DNA of 64,000 bases. It comes from Primulina eburnea (lineage: Eukaryota; Streptophyta; Magnoliopsida; Lamiales; Gesneriaceae). Both the position numbers and the translations under genes were made by a program. The stretch is from NCBI RefSeq assembly GCF_022965805.1, contig NC_133114.1, positions 3,184,761 to 3,248,760 of the forward strand, written 5' to 3'. The notes under the pieces were generated by a model, which saw nothing but the letters and a program-made list of their open reading frames with translations, was not told where the DNA came from and did no database searches. Numbering within the stretch: the stretch's first letter is position 1; each line of letters starts with the position of its first letter. This document shows, in pieces, positions 22,611 to 33,648 of the stretch.

Positions 22611-24238
22611 CTAAGTTTCATCATTATCCGAATCTCCATCATCGTCTGATGATTGCTCATTCTGATGCTCGTCTCCATTTTCAATCAGTTTGCTCTTTTT
22701 CTCTTTCTTTCTCTGTTTTTTCTTCTGACGTTTCAAACGTTTCTTCAGTGTACGTTCCTCTGCAGCTTTTAATCTTTCGTCTCTTCTCTGGTTGAATTCT
22801 GAGATATCTTTCCTCTTCTTGTAGTCGACGTCCATCCTTGTTAGCCGATCTTGTTCCTTTCGCCTCATTTGCCGATACTGTCACCATCAATAACCCAACA
22901 AAAATGTACACCGTCGTTAATAAATAAAATTAAAGGGAATCGAGAATAACAAGATAAGGTTGTACCAGATAAAACACATAGTTATAAGTTTCTGTTTTTT
23001 ATCTTGAGACTTGCTCTGTTTTTTCGTAATAAATCCATTTGCCTCCACCCTTTCTTGAGAAAGATAATTCCCTATTTTTTCCCATGCAATATTTCATTCC
23101 ACGCAAGTCAAATCATAGTTTTGAAGCCATATAGAAGACATGTTGAAAATAATAAGACCATAGTTTCCAAGTTTTTGCACTACTAAACATGGATATTTGC
23201 TAAATTCCCTCAAGTTTACTTTCCTTATTTCAGATGCTACCCTGTAGGAAACCACTTGACCAAACACAAGAACCATGGTGTACAGTGGCATATACTCTAG
23301 TTACCTTCACTGTTTCAGCATTTCAGCAGACATAAATCACTCCAAAAATTACATTCTTCACCTTTCTTAAATTCTAATTTTTTTTGAGAAAGCTTCTGAA
23401 TATCTAAGACAAACAAGCACCAAGGCTGTGACTCGACTATACAGAGGCATGAACTCTAAACACCTTTCAGTTCAAAATTTGCATTTTATCCTTTTCATTC
23501 AAATTCAGAAATGTTTGATAAAGATTTTGAATAGCAATCGACGGCAGGTTCCTGTGTTTAGACTCACTTCATGAATGAAAACGCACGATATGAACCTGAC
23601 CATTGTAGAAGAAACTTAGCCATGGCCAACAGCAGCCTAATGGCTGTATACTTGAGATCGAGTAGGTCGATCGGTATTACCTTTTGAAGGAAAAAATATC
23701 CCATCGATTACTCGGAATATTACTTAAAAACATACAATTTCATCAAACACAACTATGAAAGTAGCATAACACAAATCCTTGATATGGCCTTGGGATTATA
23801 TTTCTTGGAAATTATGGTGATTACTTAGCGGTGGTTACAAAGTATATATCATATCGATTGCAGTTTATAAAATCCAGAAAAATCATGAATTGTCGGTGAA
23901 AACCTCGCAGTGTCACATGATAAATCGATCTCGATTACCGAATAAAAGAAACTAGTGGCAACCACAACCTGATGGAAGTCACCCGATCCTGAACCGGCAG
24001 AACTACCGGAGGTATTGTTGACACGAACTGGAACACATTCAATAATGCGGCGGAGCTTAATTTCGAGGTCCTCGTCTTCTGGAGCAGCTACAGGCGGTGT
24101 GTACTCTACTAAAGCAGATGATGACGAAGAGGAAGGTGGAGGCCGCGGAGGAAGTGAAGAAACCGCCTTCTCCACCACTTGAACCACCTGATAATTTCCG
24201 GCAGCTACGGAAGCCGGCCTACCTGACGAAGATGACAT
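22611..24238 (-). CDS. PRKRIP1 homologue (spliceosome-associated)
   Basis: Two exons, 24238-23969 and 22877-22611, encode 178 residues in phase 0. The first exon has a Ser/Pro-rich low-complexity start and ends in GSSAGSGSGDFHQ. The second opens with YRQMRRKEQDR. That GSSAGxGSGxFHxYR junction is the signature of PRKR-interacting protein 1. The rest is a charged helix rich in Lys/Arg/Glu (DERLKAAEERTLKKRLKRQ) with an acidic tail (SSDDDGDSDNDET). The animal protein binds double-stranded RNA and is found in the spliceosome C complex; the same nuclear role is likely here. An AAACCCTAA telo-box lies 26 bp before the start codon. Confidence 0.92.
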
Positions 24239-24263
24239 TTTCAGGAAGTCACTACAAACCCAT

Positions 24264-24272
24264 AAACCCTAA
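24264..24272. promoter_or_regulatory. Telo-box upstream of PRKRIP1
   Basis: The plus-strand sequence AAACCCTAA lies 26 bp upstream of the minus-strand start codon. This motif is common in plant promoters of translation and RNA-processing genes. Functionality is inferred from position only. Confidence 0.55.
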
Positions 24273-24470
24273 ATTATGAATCCAAGGAAGAACACAGAAT
24301 CATTTAATGATTGGCCTTCAGGGCCTTGACCCGACAGCCCAGATCATACCAAATTAATAATATAATAATAAATAATAAATAAATATACATGACCATACAA
24401 AAATAGATTTTAAATTAAAATTGTTATAGTATTCAAAGAGAAATGATGAATTGATGATATATAAAACAAA

Positions 24471-24653
24471 GAGTAGGTCTCTTGTGAGACGGTCTCACGA
24501 ATCTTTATCTATGAGACAGATCAACTTTACCGATGTTCACAATAAAAAAGTAATACTTTTAGCATAAAAAATAATATTTTTCATAGATGACCCAAATAAG
24601 AGACTCGTCTCACAAAATATGACTCATGAGATCGTCTCACACAAATTTTTGTC
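24471..24653 (-). mobile_element. Mutator-type MITE, copy 4
   Basis: This is an inverse-orientation member starting GAGTAGGTCTCTTGTGAGAC and ending ACAAATTTTTGTC. The flanks TAAAACAAA (24462-24470) and TAAAATAAA (24654-24662) are a 9-bp duplication with one mismatch. It lies between PRKRIP1 and TIC21; the remainder of 24273-25362 is AT-rich and shows no gene. Confidence 0.85.
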
Positions 24654-25362
24654 TAAAATAAATGTGATTTAATTTAATTGTTTTGAAGGTGTGATAATTT
24701 AAAAAGATACAATTTAAAGTACAAGAAAATAACTAAAATTACATGTTTTGAATCAATAGATTTAGATCAGATAATTTTATTTTAAAAATTAATAAATTTG
24801 AAATGGCAACTTTTGTTAGGAAATTTCGAATGTCACCATTTGAATAGAGAATTTGTTTTGAGGAAAAACCAAGTGAAATATTATAAATTTGAGTCGATAT
24901 CGAGTTCATACAATATCATCATCAAGTATTGGCCTAAGACCATTTTGCTCTAGTTTTATATATAAATTCAAGTGCGATTTACTAGTTGTTTATTTAACAC
25001 TAAAAATCAAAAACATAAATCAAATACTCAAATAGTCCACATTAATTAATTATATATATACATATTAGTATTTAATATATATAATATTTGAATTTAGCGA
25101 CATGGCCACTCCTCTTTTTATTGGACTTGCTCAATGCAGCTATAAAATAATTACAAATTTAAAAGGGAATATAAAAAGATTCTATTTTTCCAAATGCTGG
25201 CTGTGTTATACACGTTTAGCAAGCACAAATTCCACACAAAACGGTTCGCCTATAAAAAAGATTTAAGCTCGAAGTTGGATACAATTTCTTAGGCCAAAAA
25301 CAACCATTGAAATGGCTTATGAACTTCATTTTCGACTGTGTTTTCTAAGCATACTAAATACC

Positions 25363-26605
25363 TCATGCAAGCTTAGGACTCGGGGCACCTTCCGAAGGTG
25401 GCAATGTGACAGATCGCAGTAGCTCCAACGAGCTTACCAATCCTAGAAAATGTGAAAGTATAGTATTTGCAGATGCCTGTAAAATAAGCAAAGGTAATTA
25501 GAATATATCCGACTTACAAGCCAAGGCCCCGAGGATGAATCTAGCAGGAGCCAATCCTCTCATTCTTCAATGAGAAGAAAATTGAAATTTCGGTGTAATT
25601 TTTCTAAAAATCCATTTTTCAAACCCATATCCCAACCAATCCAATTTTTAGCTCTCCCTGTAAACATCGGTACACTTTGATGCACAATGCATGAATCAGA
25701 CGATCAGAAAGCCTGAAGGATACCTGCACCAAGAAAACATCCAAGGCAAGAACGGGACTACACCCAGGAGAGGATCCTTGGTAATAAGGATTGGCTGAGG
25801 TTGTAAGAGCTTTGGCCACCAATAAACCTACAGTTGCTTGCATACCGAGTATTGCAGCACCCATGCCCAAGAGATTTACGACTATACCATTTTTTAGACT
25901 TCTTACAACATCGGCACGAGGTGGAGCCTAAAAGAAATTCAACTTGCAATAAGTTTACAAGGTATGAAATAACAAGCGTACTGATTAAGTTTATACCATA
26001 TGTACTGATATAGTGGGTTTCTTCCATAGGTGGATCTAGGAATTCAGAAGATGGGACAAACTACATGGTGGTGAGAGGGTGACTGAATGGATTTTGAGGG
26101 GGCAAAACTATTAACTATCAATTTTCAGAAATTACAAACAAAACTTCAAAAAACCTGTTTGACGGGGGCAATTGTCCCCCACCCCCGCTGGGTCCATCAC
26201 GGTCAGTTCACTGATGGATATTCCAAGTTATGTATCAAAGAGGGCTAGAAAAGATAGGCAAGTATTAAGAACTTAGTTAAATAGTGGTTAGTGGGAGCAC
26301 AAATACACGCACAGGCTGTTGGCTACAGGTAGGGACAAAGCTCCACTTGGTTCATCAAGTTTGCATAGTGATTGGACTAAAATTGAAGCCAAGTCCAGGA
26401 TTACAATGGCTCATGTGAACCAGGCATATAAGGTTTGCAGACTTGTGAACTTGGTAAAAATCCAACCTTAATATTTAGTTTACTACAAAAATAAAATCTT
26501 CACAATTTATGCAGGCAAGAATTGAAAGATTGATCTCATCCGAAAGAAATGGACAAGTATGTGTTTTATTTGGGTTGTTAGCATCCTATAAACTTTATTT
26601 CAATG

Positions 26606-26640
<35 letters not shown>

Positions 26641-28118
26641 CACAATCCCAAAATAGTCTTAGGGTAATCATCTCGTCAATTTGAATGTGTCAAGTAAAGA
26701 TGGTTGGTCAGTCCAAAACACCATCTTTTGCATGTTTTAAGACAATCATCTCGTCAATTTGCATGTGTCAAGTATTATATAACACATCCCCAAAAAGTGA
26801 TTTGTTAAATTTTTCGGTATTAATCGTCAGGCGAAATCATGTTAGTCATTTTCAGTCTTCAGACAGGAAAAGGGTATAACTTCTTGAAATTGAAGATTTA
26901 ATGCTCCACCCAAGTAGTTAAAAGTGAAAAAAAATCGACAGATACATACAAATCATAACAATGGGATCACAGATTGCATGAACTAGAGGGCAGTAGGTAA
27001 CGCTGACCAACTGAAGCTCAAACATTAAATCTACCGCTATTTGAGCATGATTGTACATTACCTTAGAAGGATCATTGGCTGTTTTCCGAAGTTTCTCGGA
27101 TAACCGAATATAGCCGAATGACCAGAACACAGAAATGAATGCAGCCGCTATACCACCAGCAGTTGAATAAAAGGTAGCAGGCGACGTAATCTTCCCAGTG
27201 ATAATGACAGAAAATGAAAGGATTGTAGCCGCAACTACCGTACAAACTATCTGTCCCCAGAAACCAAAACTTCCCAATCTTTTGAAACTCCTCGAGGTGC
27301 TCTCTAATCTCTTTGAAACCTAATAAGGTCATTTCAAACTGACGTTTTTATGTACAACTTTATCATTGTTTCAACAATCGGGACCCCTCGTTATTCTATT
27401 ATTCTATTATAGTAAGAAACCCAACAAGCAGGATACCAAATACTGGATTAATTTCCGTTTTCAATTTTTCGAAGATCATTCTTCCCTGATTTAATGGATT
27501 ATTACACAATTTCAATAGAAAAGACCCCAAATATAAACTTCATCAGCTTGCAAGACATCTTGTTAAAATGCTCAGCGAAAGAAAAAACACACTCAATTGA
27601 GAACATTATCTGACCTTTAATTCTAATAAAACACCAAACATGAAATAATTACAAGTTCATCTCCAACAAACAGCAATATCATAAACCCTAAATTCAAAAC
27701 ACGACACTTGAAAATGAAAAAAATAAAAATAAAAAATAAACTCAGCTGTCGTTAGAGAAACATCAATTAAGGCTACGGCATATCCCATCCAGCCAAAAAA
27801 CATGCGTACAGAGAGACTGAGAGAGAAAGGGAAACATACCTGAGCGAGCTTGCCATCATCATTGGTAGAGCTATAGGCAGCAGAAATGGGAACCGTAGCT
27901 AGGGATTTTCTGCTGTGACTATTGAGAATTAAGTAATAAGAAGATAAACCACTAACACATTTCAAAGAAGAGAGATATGAATCAGGATTTATGGTGCTGC
28001 TGAAACGTAGTGATTGAGGGGGAAGTTTACACGACAAGGGCTTACGCAGCGCCGCCGTACACGGCGCAGGTGGTGGTGAGACCGCAGAGCGAGCTGCAGG
28101 CAACAGTAGAGTTGGCAT
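25363..28118 (-). CDS. TIC21: TIC21/PIC1, chloroplast inner-envelope permease
   Basis: Four exons, 28118-27840, 27319-27062, 25927-25724 and 25476-25363, encode 284 residues with all junctions in phase 0. Exon 1 is a Ser/Ala/Pro-rich plastid transit peptide. Exon 2 encodes FGFWGQIVCTVV, AFISVFWSFGYIRLSEKLR and ANDPSK. Exon 3 encodes APPRADVVRSLKNG, GMGAAILGMQATVG and ANPYYQ. Exon 4 ends ASANTILSHFLGLVSSL and a short hydrophilic tail. This domain order and four membrane helices identify TIC21, also called PIC1/CIA5, described both as a protein import component and as an iron permease of the inner envelope. A hAT MITE and an (AT)n tract occupy intron 2. A telo-box-like AAACCCTAA lies in intron 1 near 27683. 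Confidence 0.95.
26025..26202. mobile_element. Degenerate hAT-type MITE in TIC21 intron 2
   Basis: The left end AGGTGGATCTAGGAATTC and right end CCCCCGCTGGGTCCATCAC resemble the CAGTGGCGGATCTAGG termini of a plant hAT group. GGGGGCAAAACTA inside the left arm and GGGGGCAATTGTCCCCC inside the right arm are typical of these elements. No intact 8-bp duplication is seen, so it is old. Confidence 0.6.
26606..26639. repeat. (AT)n microsatellite in TIC21 intron 2
   Basis: This is an uninterrupted TA/AT tract of about 16 units within intron 2. A similar short tract lies at about 28437-28462, upstream of the gene. Confidence 0.9.
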
Positions 28119-28435
28119 AGCTTATAGTCGCGTTTGAGGCAGCAAATTTTCGATTCAGGCCTTCCGCGATTTTAACGTCTTTATGGAGTTTTTGTTTTTG
28201 TGTTGATTTTTTTTTAATGGAAAATTGAGGAGACCGTTTTACACATATTTTGATTTACGGAAAATGCCCACATTTTAGTTTTTTTAGTATGTTATTTTTT
28301 TATATAATTTTAATTATTTTTTGGACTTAAAAACATATAGCGTTGATGTGACGGTAACATAATATTGACATATATATTTTTATGTCAATATTCTTTAAAA
28401 TTATCAAATAGATATTTATATACCACATAGATTTC

Positions 28436-28468
<33 letters not shown>

Positions 28469-28515
28469 TTTATGTGAGAACCGATGAGGTGTCACTCTCT
28501 CTTCGATTTATTATA

Positions 28516-28697
28516 GGCAAAAACTTGTGTGAGACGGTCTCACGGGTCGTATTTGTGAGACGGATCTCTTATTTGGGTCACCCATGAAAAAGTATTACTT
28601 TTGATGCTAAAAGTATTACTTTTTATTGTAAATATAGGTAGGGTTGACCCGTCTCACAGATTATGATCCGTGAGACGGTCTCACATGAGACTTATTC
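28516..28697 (+). mobile_element. Mutator-type MITE, copy 5
   Basis: This is the best-preserved member, starting GGCAAAAACTTGTGTGAGAC and ending GAGACTTATTC. The flanks TTTATTATA (28507-28515) and TTTATTAAA (28698-28706) are a 9-bp duplication with one mismatch. Confidence 0.88.
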
Positions 28698-28714
28698 TTT
28701 ATTAAATAAATGAA

Positions 28715-28818
28715 GGCAAAAACTTGTGTGAGACGGTCTCATTGGTCGTATTTGTGAGACGAGTCTCTTATTTGGGTCATCCATGAAAAAATATTACTTT
28801 TTATGCTAAGAGTATTAC
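28715..28818 (+). mobile_element. Mutator-type MITE, copy 6, 3'-truncated
   Basis: A second member in the same orientation starts only 17 bp after copy 5. It breaks off after the GAGTATTACT segment at about 28818, where unrelated sequence begins. Confidence 0.82.
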
Positions 28819-28872
28819 TCAGTCTCTAGAGAAGGCTGGCTTGGATTTATTTCTTGTATGGTTGATCATCCA

Positions 28873-29450
28873 CTGATTTCTAAGTGATATGAAACAGCAT
28901 CATCATATAGACACCCACTTCCTCGGACTCATGGGCCTAACAGCCCTACTCATTACCAACCAAGTAGGTGCACTCTACACTGCCACAATTATAAAGAAAT
29001 AAAGTTGTGCCTTGACTAACAGTTATAACTTTTGACCTGGTGGTAATCCCTTGATTCTAACAATCAGTATAGAGCTAGGTCATGTGTTCGAGTCCCAAGA
29101 AGCATATTTTTATACTTCTTGGGAGGAATGTTGGGTTAAGCACGTTGCGCTAGTCGATTTGGTTGGCTAAGTGGGCCGTAAAATAATGACATCAGATCTT
29201 AACAGGTAATACTGTCTCTACTAGGGACATTGTTGATGGTAAGGAAAGGGTAAGACTGATTTCTAAGTGATATGAGACATCACCAGCAGATAGACATGCA
29301 CTTCCTCGGACTCATGAGCCTAACAACCCGATCCATTAACAACTAAATAGGTGCACTCTGCGCTGCCACAAGTATGAGGAAATAAAGTTGTATCGTGGCT
29401 AACATCTATAACTTTTGGCTTAGTAGTAAGCGCTTGATCCTAACAAATGT
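28873..29450 (+). repeat. Tandem SINE-like repeats (tRNA-type box B)
   Basis: Two units of about 200 bp lie 383 bp apart (28873 and 29256). They share CTGATTTCTAAGTGATATGA, CACTTCCTCGGACTCATG and a gene-like tail TAACTTTTGRCYTRGTRGTAA. The first unit continues into TGTTCGAGTCC (29085-29095), one base off the tRNA/pol III box B consensus. It resembles a tRNA-derived SINE, but I cannot identify the family. Confidence 0.55.
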
Positions 29451-29869
29451 GTATACCTGATTCATACATAAAGTGAAAAATAATTTTTTTTATAAATCAG
29501 AACAAGTTGCAGATTTGTATTAAAAAATTGACTTGTAAGAATTTATCACATGAATTTTTATGCTTAAAGAAATGAAGTTAGATGCATTATCATAGAAAAG
29601 TTGGTGACAATTATATGCATTATTATTAGAAATTATTTTTTTGAAAAAAGTCATGATAAATTATTAAATACTCAAACTGGATATCATCTCATCAAGAAGT
29701 TGAAGTAGTTGAATTCAAAAGATTTAAGATTGAAGTACGAGTACAATCCAGTGATCAACTCCACTAGTTCATTGAATTCATTAGTTAGTTCCATACTCTC
29801 ATTCGCAAAATTAAAAAATAACCTACCTAATACACAATACCTTCAAACTTGACTTTAAATTTGAAAAAT

Positions 29870-30052
29870 CAGTGAGTCTTTTGTGAGATGATCTCACGAA
29901 TTTTTATCTATGATACAGATCAATTCTACCGATATTCACAATAAAAATTAATACTCTTAGCATAAAAAATAATATTTTTTCATGGATGATCCAAATAAGA
30001 TATTCGTCTCACAAAATACGACCCGTGACACGGTCTCACACAAGTTTTTGTC
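29870..30052 (-). mobile_element. Mutator-type MITE, copy 7
   Basis: This is an inverse-orientation member with a perfect 9-bp flanking duplication TTGAAAAAT (29861-29869 and 30053-30061). It lies about 690 bp upstream of the receptor-kinase start codon. The rest of 30053-30737 is promoter-proximal AT-rich sequence with no gene. Confidence 0.88.
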
Positions 30053-30737
30053 TTGAAAAATTACCAATACTTTCAATTATTAAAAAATTGAAGTAGGAGC
30101 ATGAGGACAAATGGCAAACGTCAACAAAACTTTTGGACTCATCTACTCCACTTAGAAGGAAACATATTCCCCTTCGAATTTTCATCCCAAATTGATGATT
30201 CAACTAGAGCTAAATTTTCGAATTTTACTTATCTTTTAGATATTATACTAAATGTGTAGACAACAATATACACTTTATTTTCACATATGAGGTCCATGAT
30301 TTTTTCGACGGACTCTATATATAAAAATAAATAAAAGACTATTAAAGTAATATTATTATGAATAAGTAGTTTCCTTCTCGTCAAAAAATCATTAGATTAC
30401 GTGAATCTTTCATATTTTATGTGAGTTTCATCCTGTATTTTGAGGATTTGATAATTTTTGTTGACACAGGGAAAAGTTACCATACAGAACAAAAATCTGA
30501 ATTTAGTATTGTATCGCTTTCCGATTAAGTTTTTTAGAAGTAGGAGCAAGAGTTAAAGCGAACCATCCCTTCTTATTTTCTTGATTCTGCTCCCTTTACT
30601 TGCACCAAATCCTCTCAAATTTGCATCCCTTTTTAGGTTCACCAAAACAAACATCTCCATACTTGTTTTACCTTCCATTCCTTTACTCATCATGAAATAT
30701 ATTCTCTCAAAACTACTTCCATGTTGTTTCAGTTCTT

Positions 30738-32985
30738 GTGAAAATGAACTACATTAGAAGCGGTAACTATCCTCATCTTTGCGGGTTCTTTTCGCTGTTG
30801 TTCTTTCTTTTTGCTACTTCATTATCCATCAACTTGGATGGAGCTATCCTTTTTTCTTTCAAAAACTCCATTCTGAAAGACCCTTCATCAGTTCTAAATA
30901 ATTGGGACTATTTTGATGCTACACCATGTTTATGGACTGGTGTTACATGTGCTAGAGTCGAGTCCTACTTTGGCGCGCCAGATGTTTTTCGAGTAGTAAG
31001 CTTAGCCCTCCCGAATTGTAATCTTCTTGGAACAGTCCCTGAGGAGTTGGGCTACATTCAATATCTAAGAGTTCTTGATCTTTCAAACAACTCCTTGAAT
31101 GGAACGTTGCCGAGTTCGCTTTTCAATAATCAAGAACTTCAGGTCCTCTCTCTTGCAAATAATGAAATCTTCGGTGTGATTCCAGAGTCCTTTTCAGGGC
31201 TTAACAGTCTCAAGTTTCTCAATTTATCTGATAATTTATTGTCCGTAAATGTACCTAAAAGTTTAACTTCCCTGAAGAATTTAACAGTTGTGTCTTTAAG
31301 GGGAAACTCGTTTTCAGGCTCAGTTTTAAGTGGGATCCAATCTCTTGAGTTCTTGGATCTGTCTTCCAATTTGTTGAATGGATCTTTGCCTAAAGACTTT
31401 GATGGGGAAAATCTGAGTTTCTTGAATCTTTCATCCAACAGGATTTCAGGTTTATTGAATGAAGATTTTGCAGGAAAAATACCACCAAATGCTACTATTG
31501 ATCTTTCATTCAACAATCTATTCGGAGAAATCCCAGATTCAGTGCCTTTATCTGATCAAAGAACTGAGTTTTTTGCCGGAAACACAGGCCTCTGTGGAAA
31601 ACAAATCAAGAAAATATGTGCTGTTCCTTCCACTTCACCAGCTATTGCAGCTGTACCGCAGATAATCGACTCAACCCCACTTCAAAATTCTTCCAACAAC
31701 GGGCTAAAACCAGGTGCAATGGCCGGGATTGTGGTAGGGTCCGTAGCTGCATTCATACTTCTTGCTGTATTATTGCTCTGTATCTACCAAAATAAAAAGA
31801 AAGCGACATCCAACGAATATGAACTCGGGAAAGATTCAGACGCAACAGTACTAAAAGAATCAAGAAATCTCCCCTCTTGGCCTTGCTCAAACATCGAACA
31901 TCAGCCCAAAATTCAGCAAGAAAGGATCAATATAGATAAAATGTCCCTTGTAATGGTTGACGGTGAGACTAAACTAGAACTCGAGACATTGTTGAAGGCT
32001 TCAGCTTACGTTCTTGGATCGAGCGGTGTTAGCATTGTATACAAAGCTGTGCTGCAAAATGGGACTGCATTCGCTGTAAGGAGAATTGGAAAACATGGCT
32101 TCGAGAGATTCGAGGAATTCGAGAACCGAGTTAAGGCCATCGCCAAGTTACGACATCAAAATTTAGTACGAATCAGGGGATTCCATTGGGGTGATGAGGA
32201 GAAGCTTGTAATCTATGACTATGTCTCCAATGGCAGCTTGGCCAGTACCTGTTATGGTAAGTTATCCCATTTTCGTGCTAAATCATTGATTATTTTTTTA
32301 ACTTTTAACTCTTTCTTCTTTTCCTTTTCCAAATTATGTGTTTTCAAGGTAAATTTGCCATTTTTCTCTTCTTAAAAATTATGTATATTTGATGGTCTAA
32401 CTATCATAAATTTCAGGAAAAGATGGTTCCTCCCATTACAAGTTAACATTTGAAGCTCGACGCAATATAGCAACAGGTGTAGCCAGGGGACTAATATGCA
32501 TCCATGAAAGAAAACACGTGCATGGCAACATAAAACCCAGCAACATTCTACTTACACCAGACACCGATCCCATAATAAGCGATTTTGGGCTTCACTGGCT
32601 CATACATGAGCACAAGTATGTCCACAACGTAGATCCAGTCGAGTTTGTGGCGTCCGCCTGTCCGTACCGTGCCCCGGAGTCACTCGAGAACATTAAGTCT
32701 AACTCAAAGTGGGATGTCTACTCTTTTGGGATCCTGTTGCTTGAGCTCCTAACAGGAAAGGTATTCTCAGGTCAAGAGTTGGATCAATTAATGGTCAATC
32801 AAGTAGCGGAAGATCCAGAAAGGGTTCTAAGTGTGGCCGACGTCGCATTAAGGCGAGACTTGGCAGGCCATGAGGAGTCCATGCTGCAATGGTTTAGGCT
32901 AGGGTTAAGTTGTGCATCATTGATCCCACAAAAAAGGCCTAGCATGAAAGATGCACTTCAAGTGTTGGAGAAAATGGTTTGTTAG
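30738..32985 (+). CDS. LRR receptor-like protein, probable pseudokinase
   Basis: Two exons, 30738-32256 and 32417-32985, encode 695 residues. A signal peptide (about 1-30) and an LRR cap (SFKNSILKDPSSVLNNWD, CLWTGVTC) precede about seven leucine-rich repeats (95-270). A Ser/Pro linker, a membrane helix (328-350) and a kinase-like domain (about 425-690) follow. The glycine loop LGSSGVSIVYKA is present. However, the ATP-anchoring lysine is Arg448 (FAVRRI), and HRD reads HGN (542-544), so the catalytic Asp is Asn. DFG (562-564) and APES are kept. The family resembles the receptor-like kinases encoded by At2g15300 and At4g34220. It probably acts as a plasma-membrane scaffold or co-receptor; the ligand is unknown. 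Confidence 0.92.
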
Positions 32986-33648
32986 TTTCTTGATTTACTC
33001 ATTCTAGTGATGGGGTAATGGGAAGTAATGCTAGAAATGAGCAAAGGTTTTTCTTTGGTCCTTTTTTAGTTAAGATTAAGATTGAAAGTGTGTGTAATAA
33101 TAATGTGGTGAAGCTTAGTTAGTTAAGATGGAACAAAATGTATTTTTTATTGATTAAGTATATATCATAGAACTGGAAAAAACTAAAAAAAATCTTTCGC
33201 CTCAAAGCACTCCATTGACCATTGGTCCAATTCGCCCAAACTACAATTTTTTTTGTTGTTGTTGAAAAATACCCTAAAAAATATTTTAGAAATTTAACCA
33301 AAACCATAAAATTCAATGAAACATAGAGATCCCATTAATTAAAAGTAGAAACGAGACAAAGACAATGCCATCAGTGGATTTCTCAGATTTGGCCGAGACG
33401 GTGTATGTTGGAATTATTTTGCGAGCTCACATAATTTAAATAATTGTATATGAACAAGTTATCTAATAAAAGACATAATAACGTGATATAGTTAATTATC
33501 GGTTTCTAAAGTATTAAATACATTTGTATAGTCCACCTTATTTGTAAAAACTCAGCCCAATTAAGTCTTCTATAACGAGTCAAATCGTTCAACGAAGTTG
33601 TGTCCTACGAGATTTTAAAACATAAAATTCATCAATAATAGAATTACA

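Noticed and set aside
22406..22911. Several overlapping frames of about 75-130 codons
   Set aside because: They are shadows of PRKRIP1 exon 2 and its flank; only the minus-strand frame beginning YRQMRRKEQDR joins exon 1 in phase.
33360..33405. CAGTGGATTTCTCAG near 33372 as the left end of the hAT element
   Set aside because: It lies outside the Copia LTR start at 33406 and has no 8-bp match to the sequence after 39634, so it does not fit the nesting.
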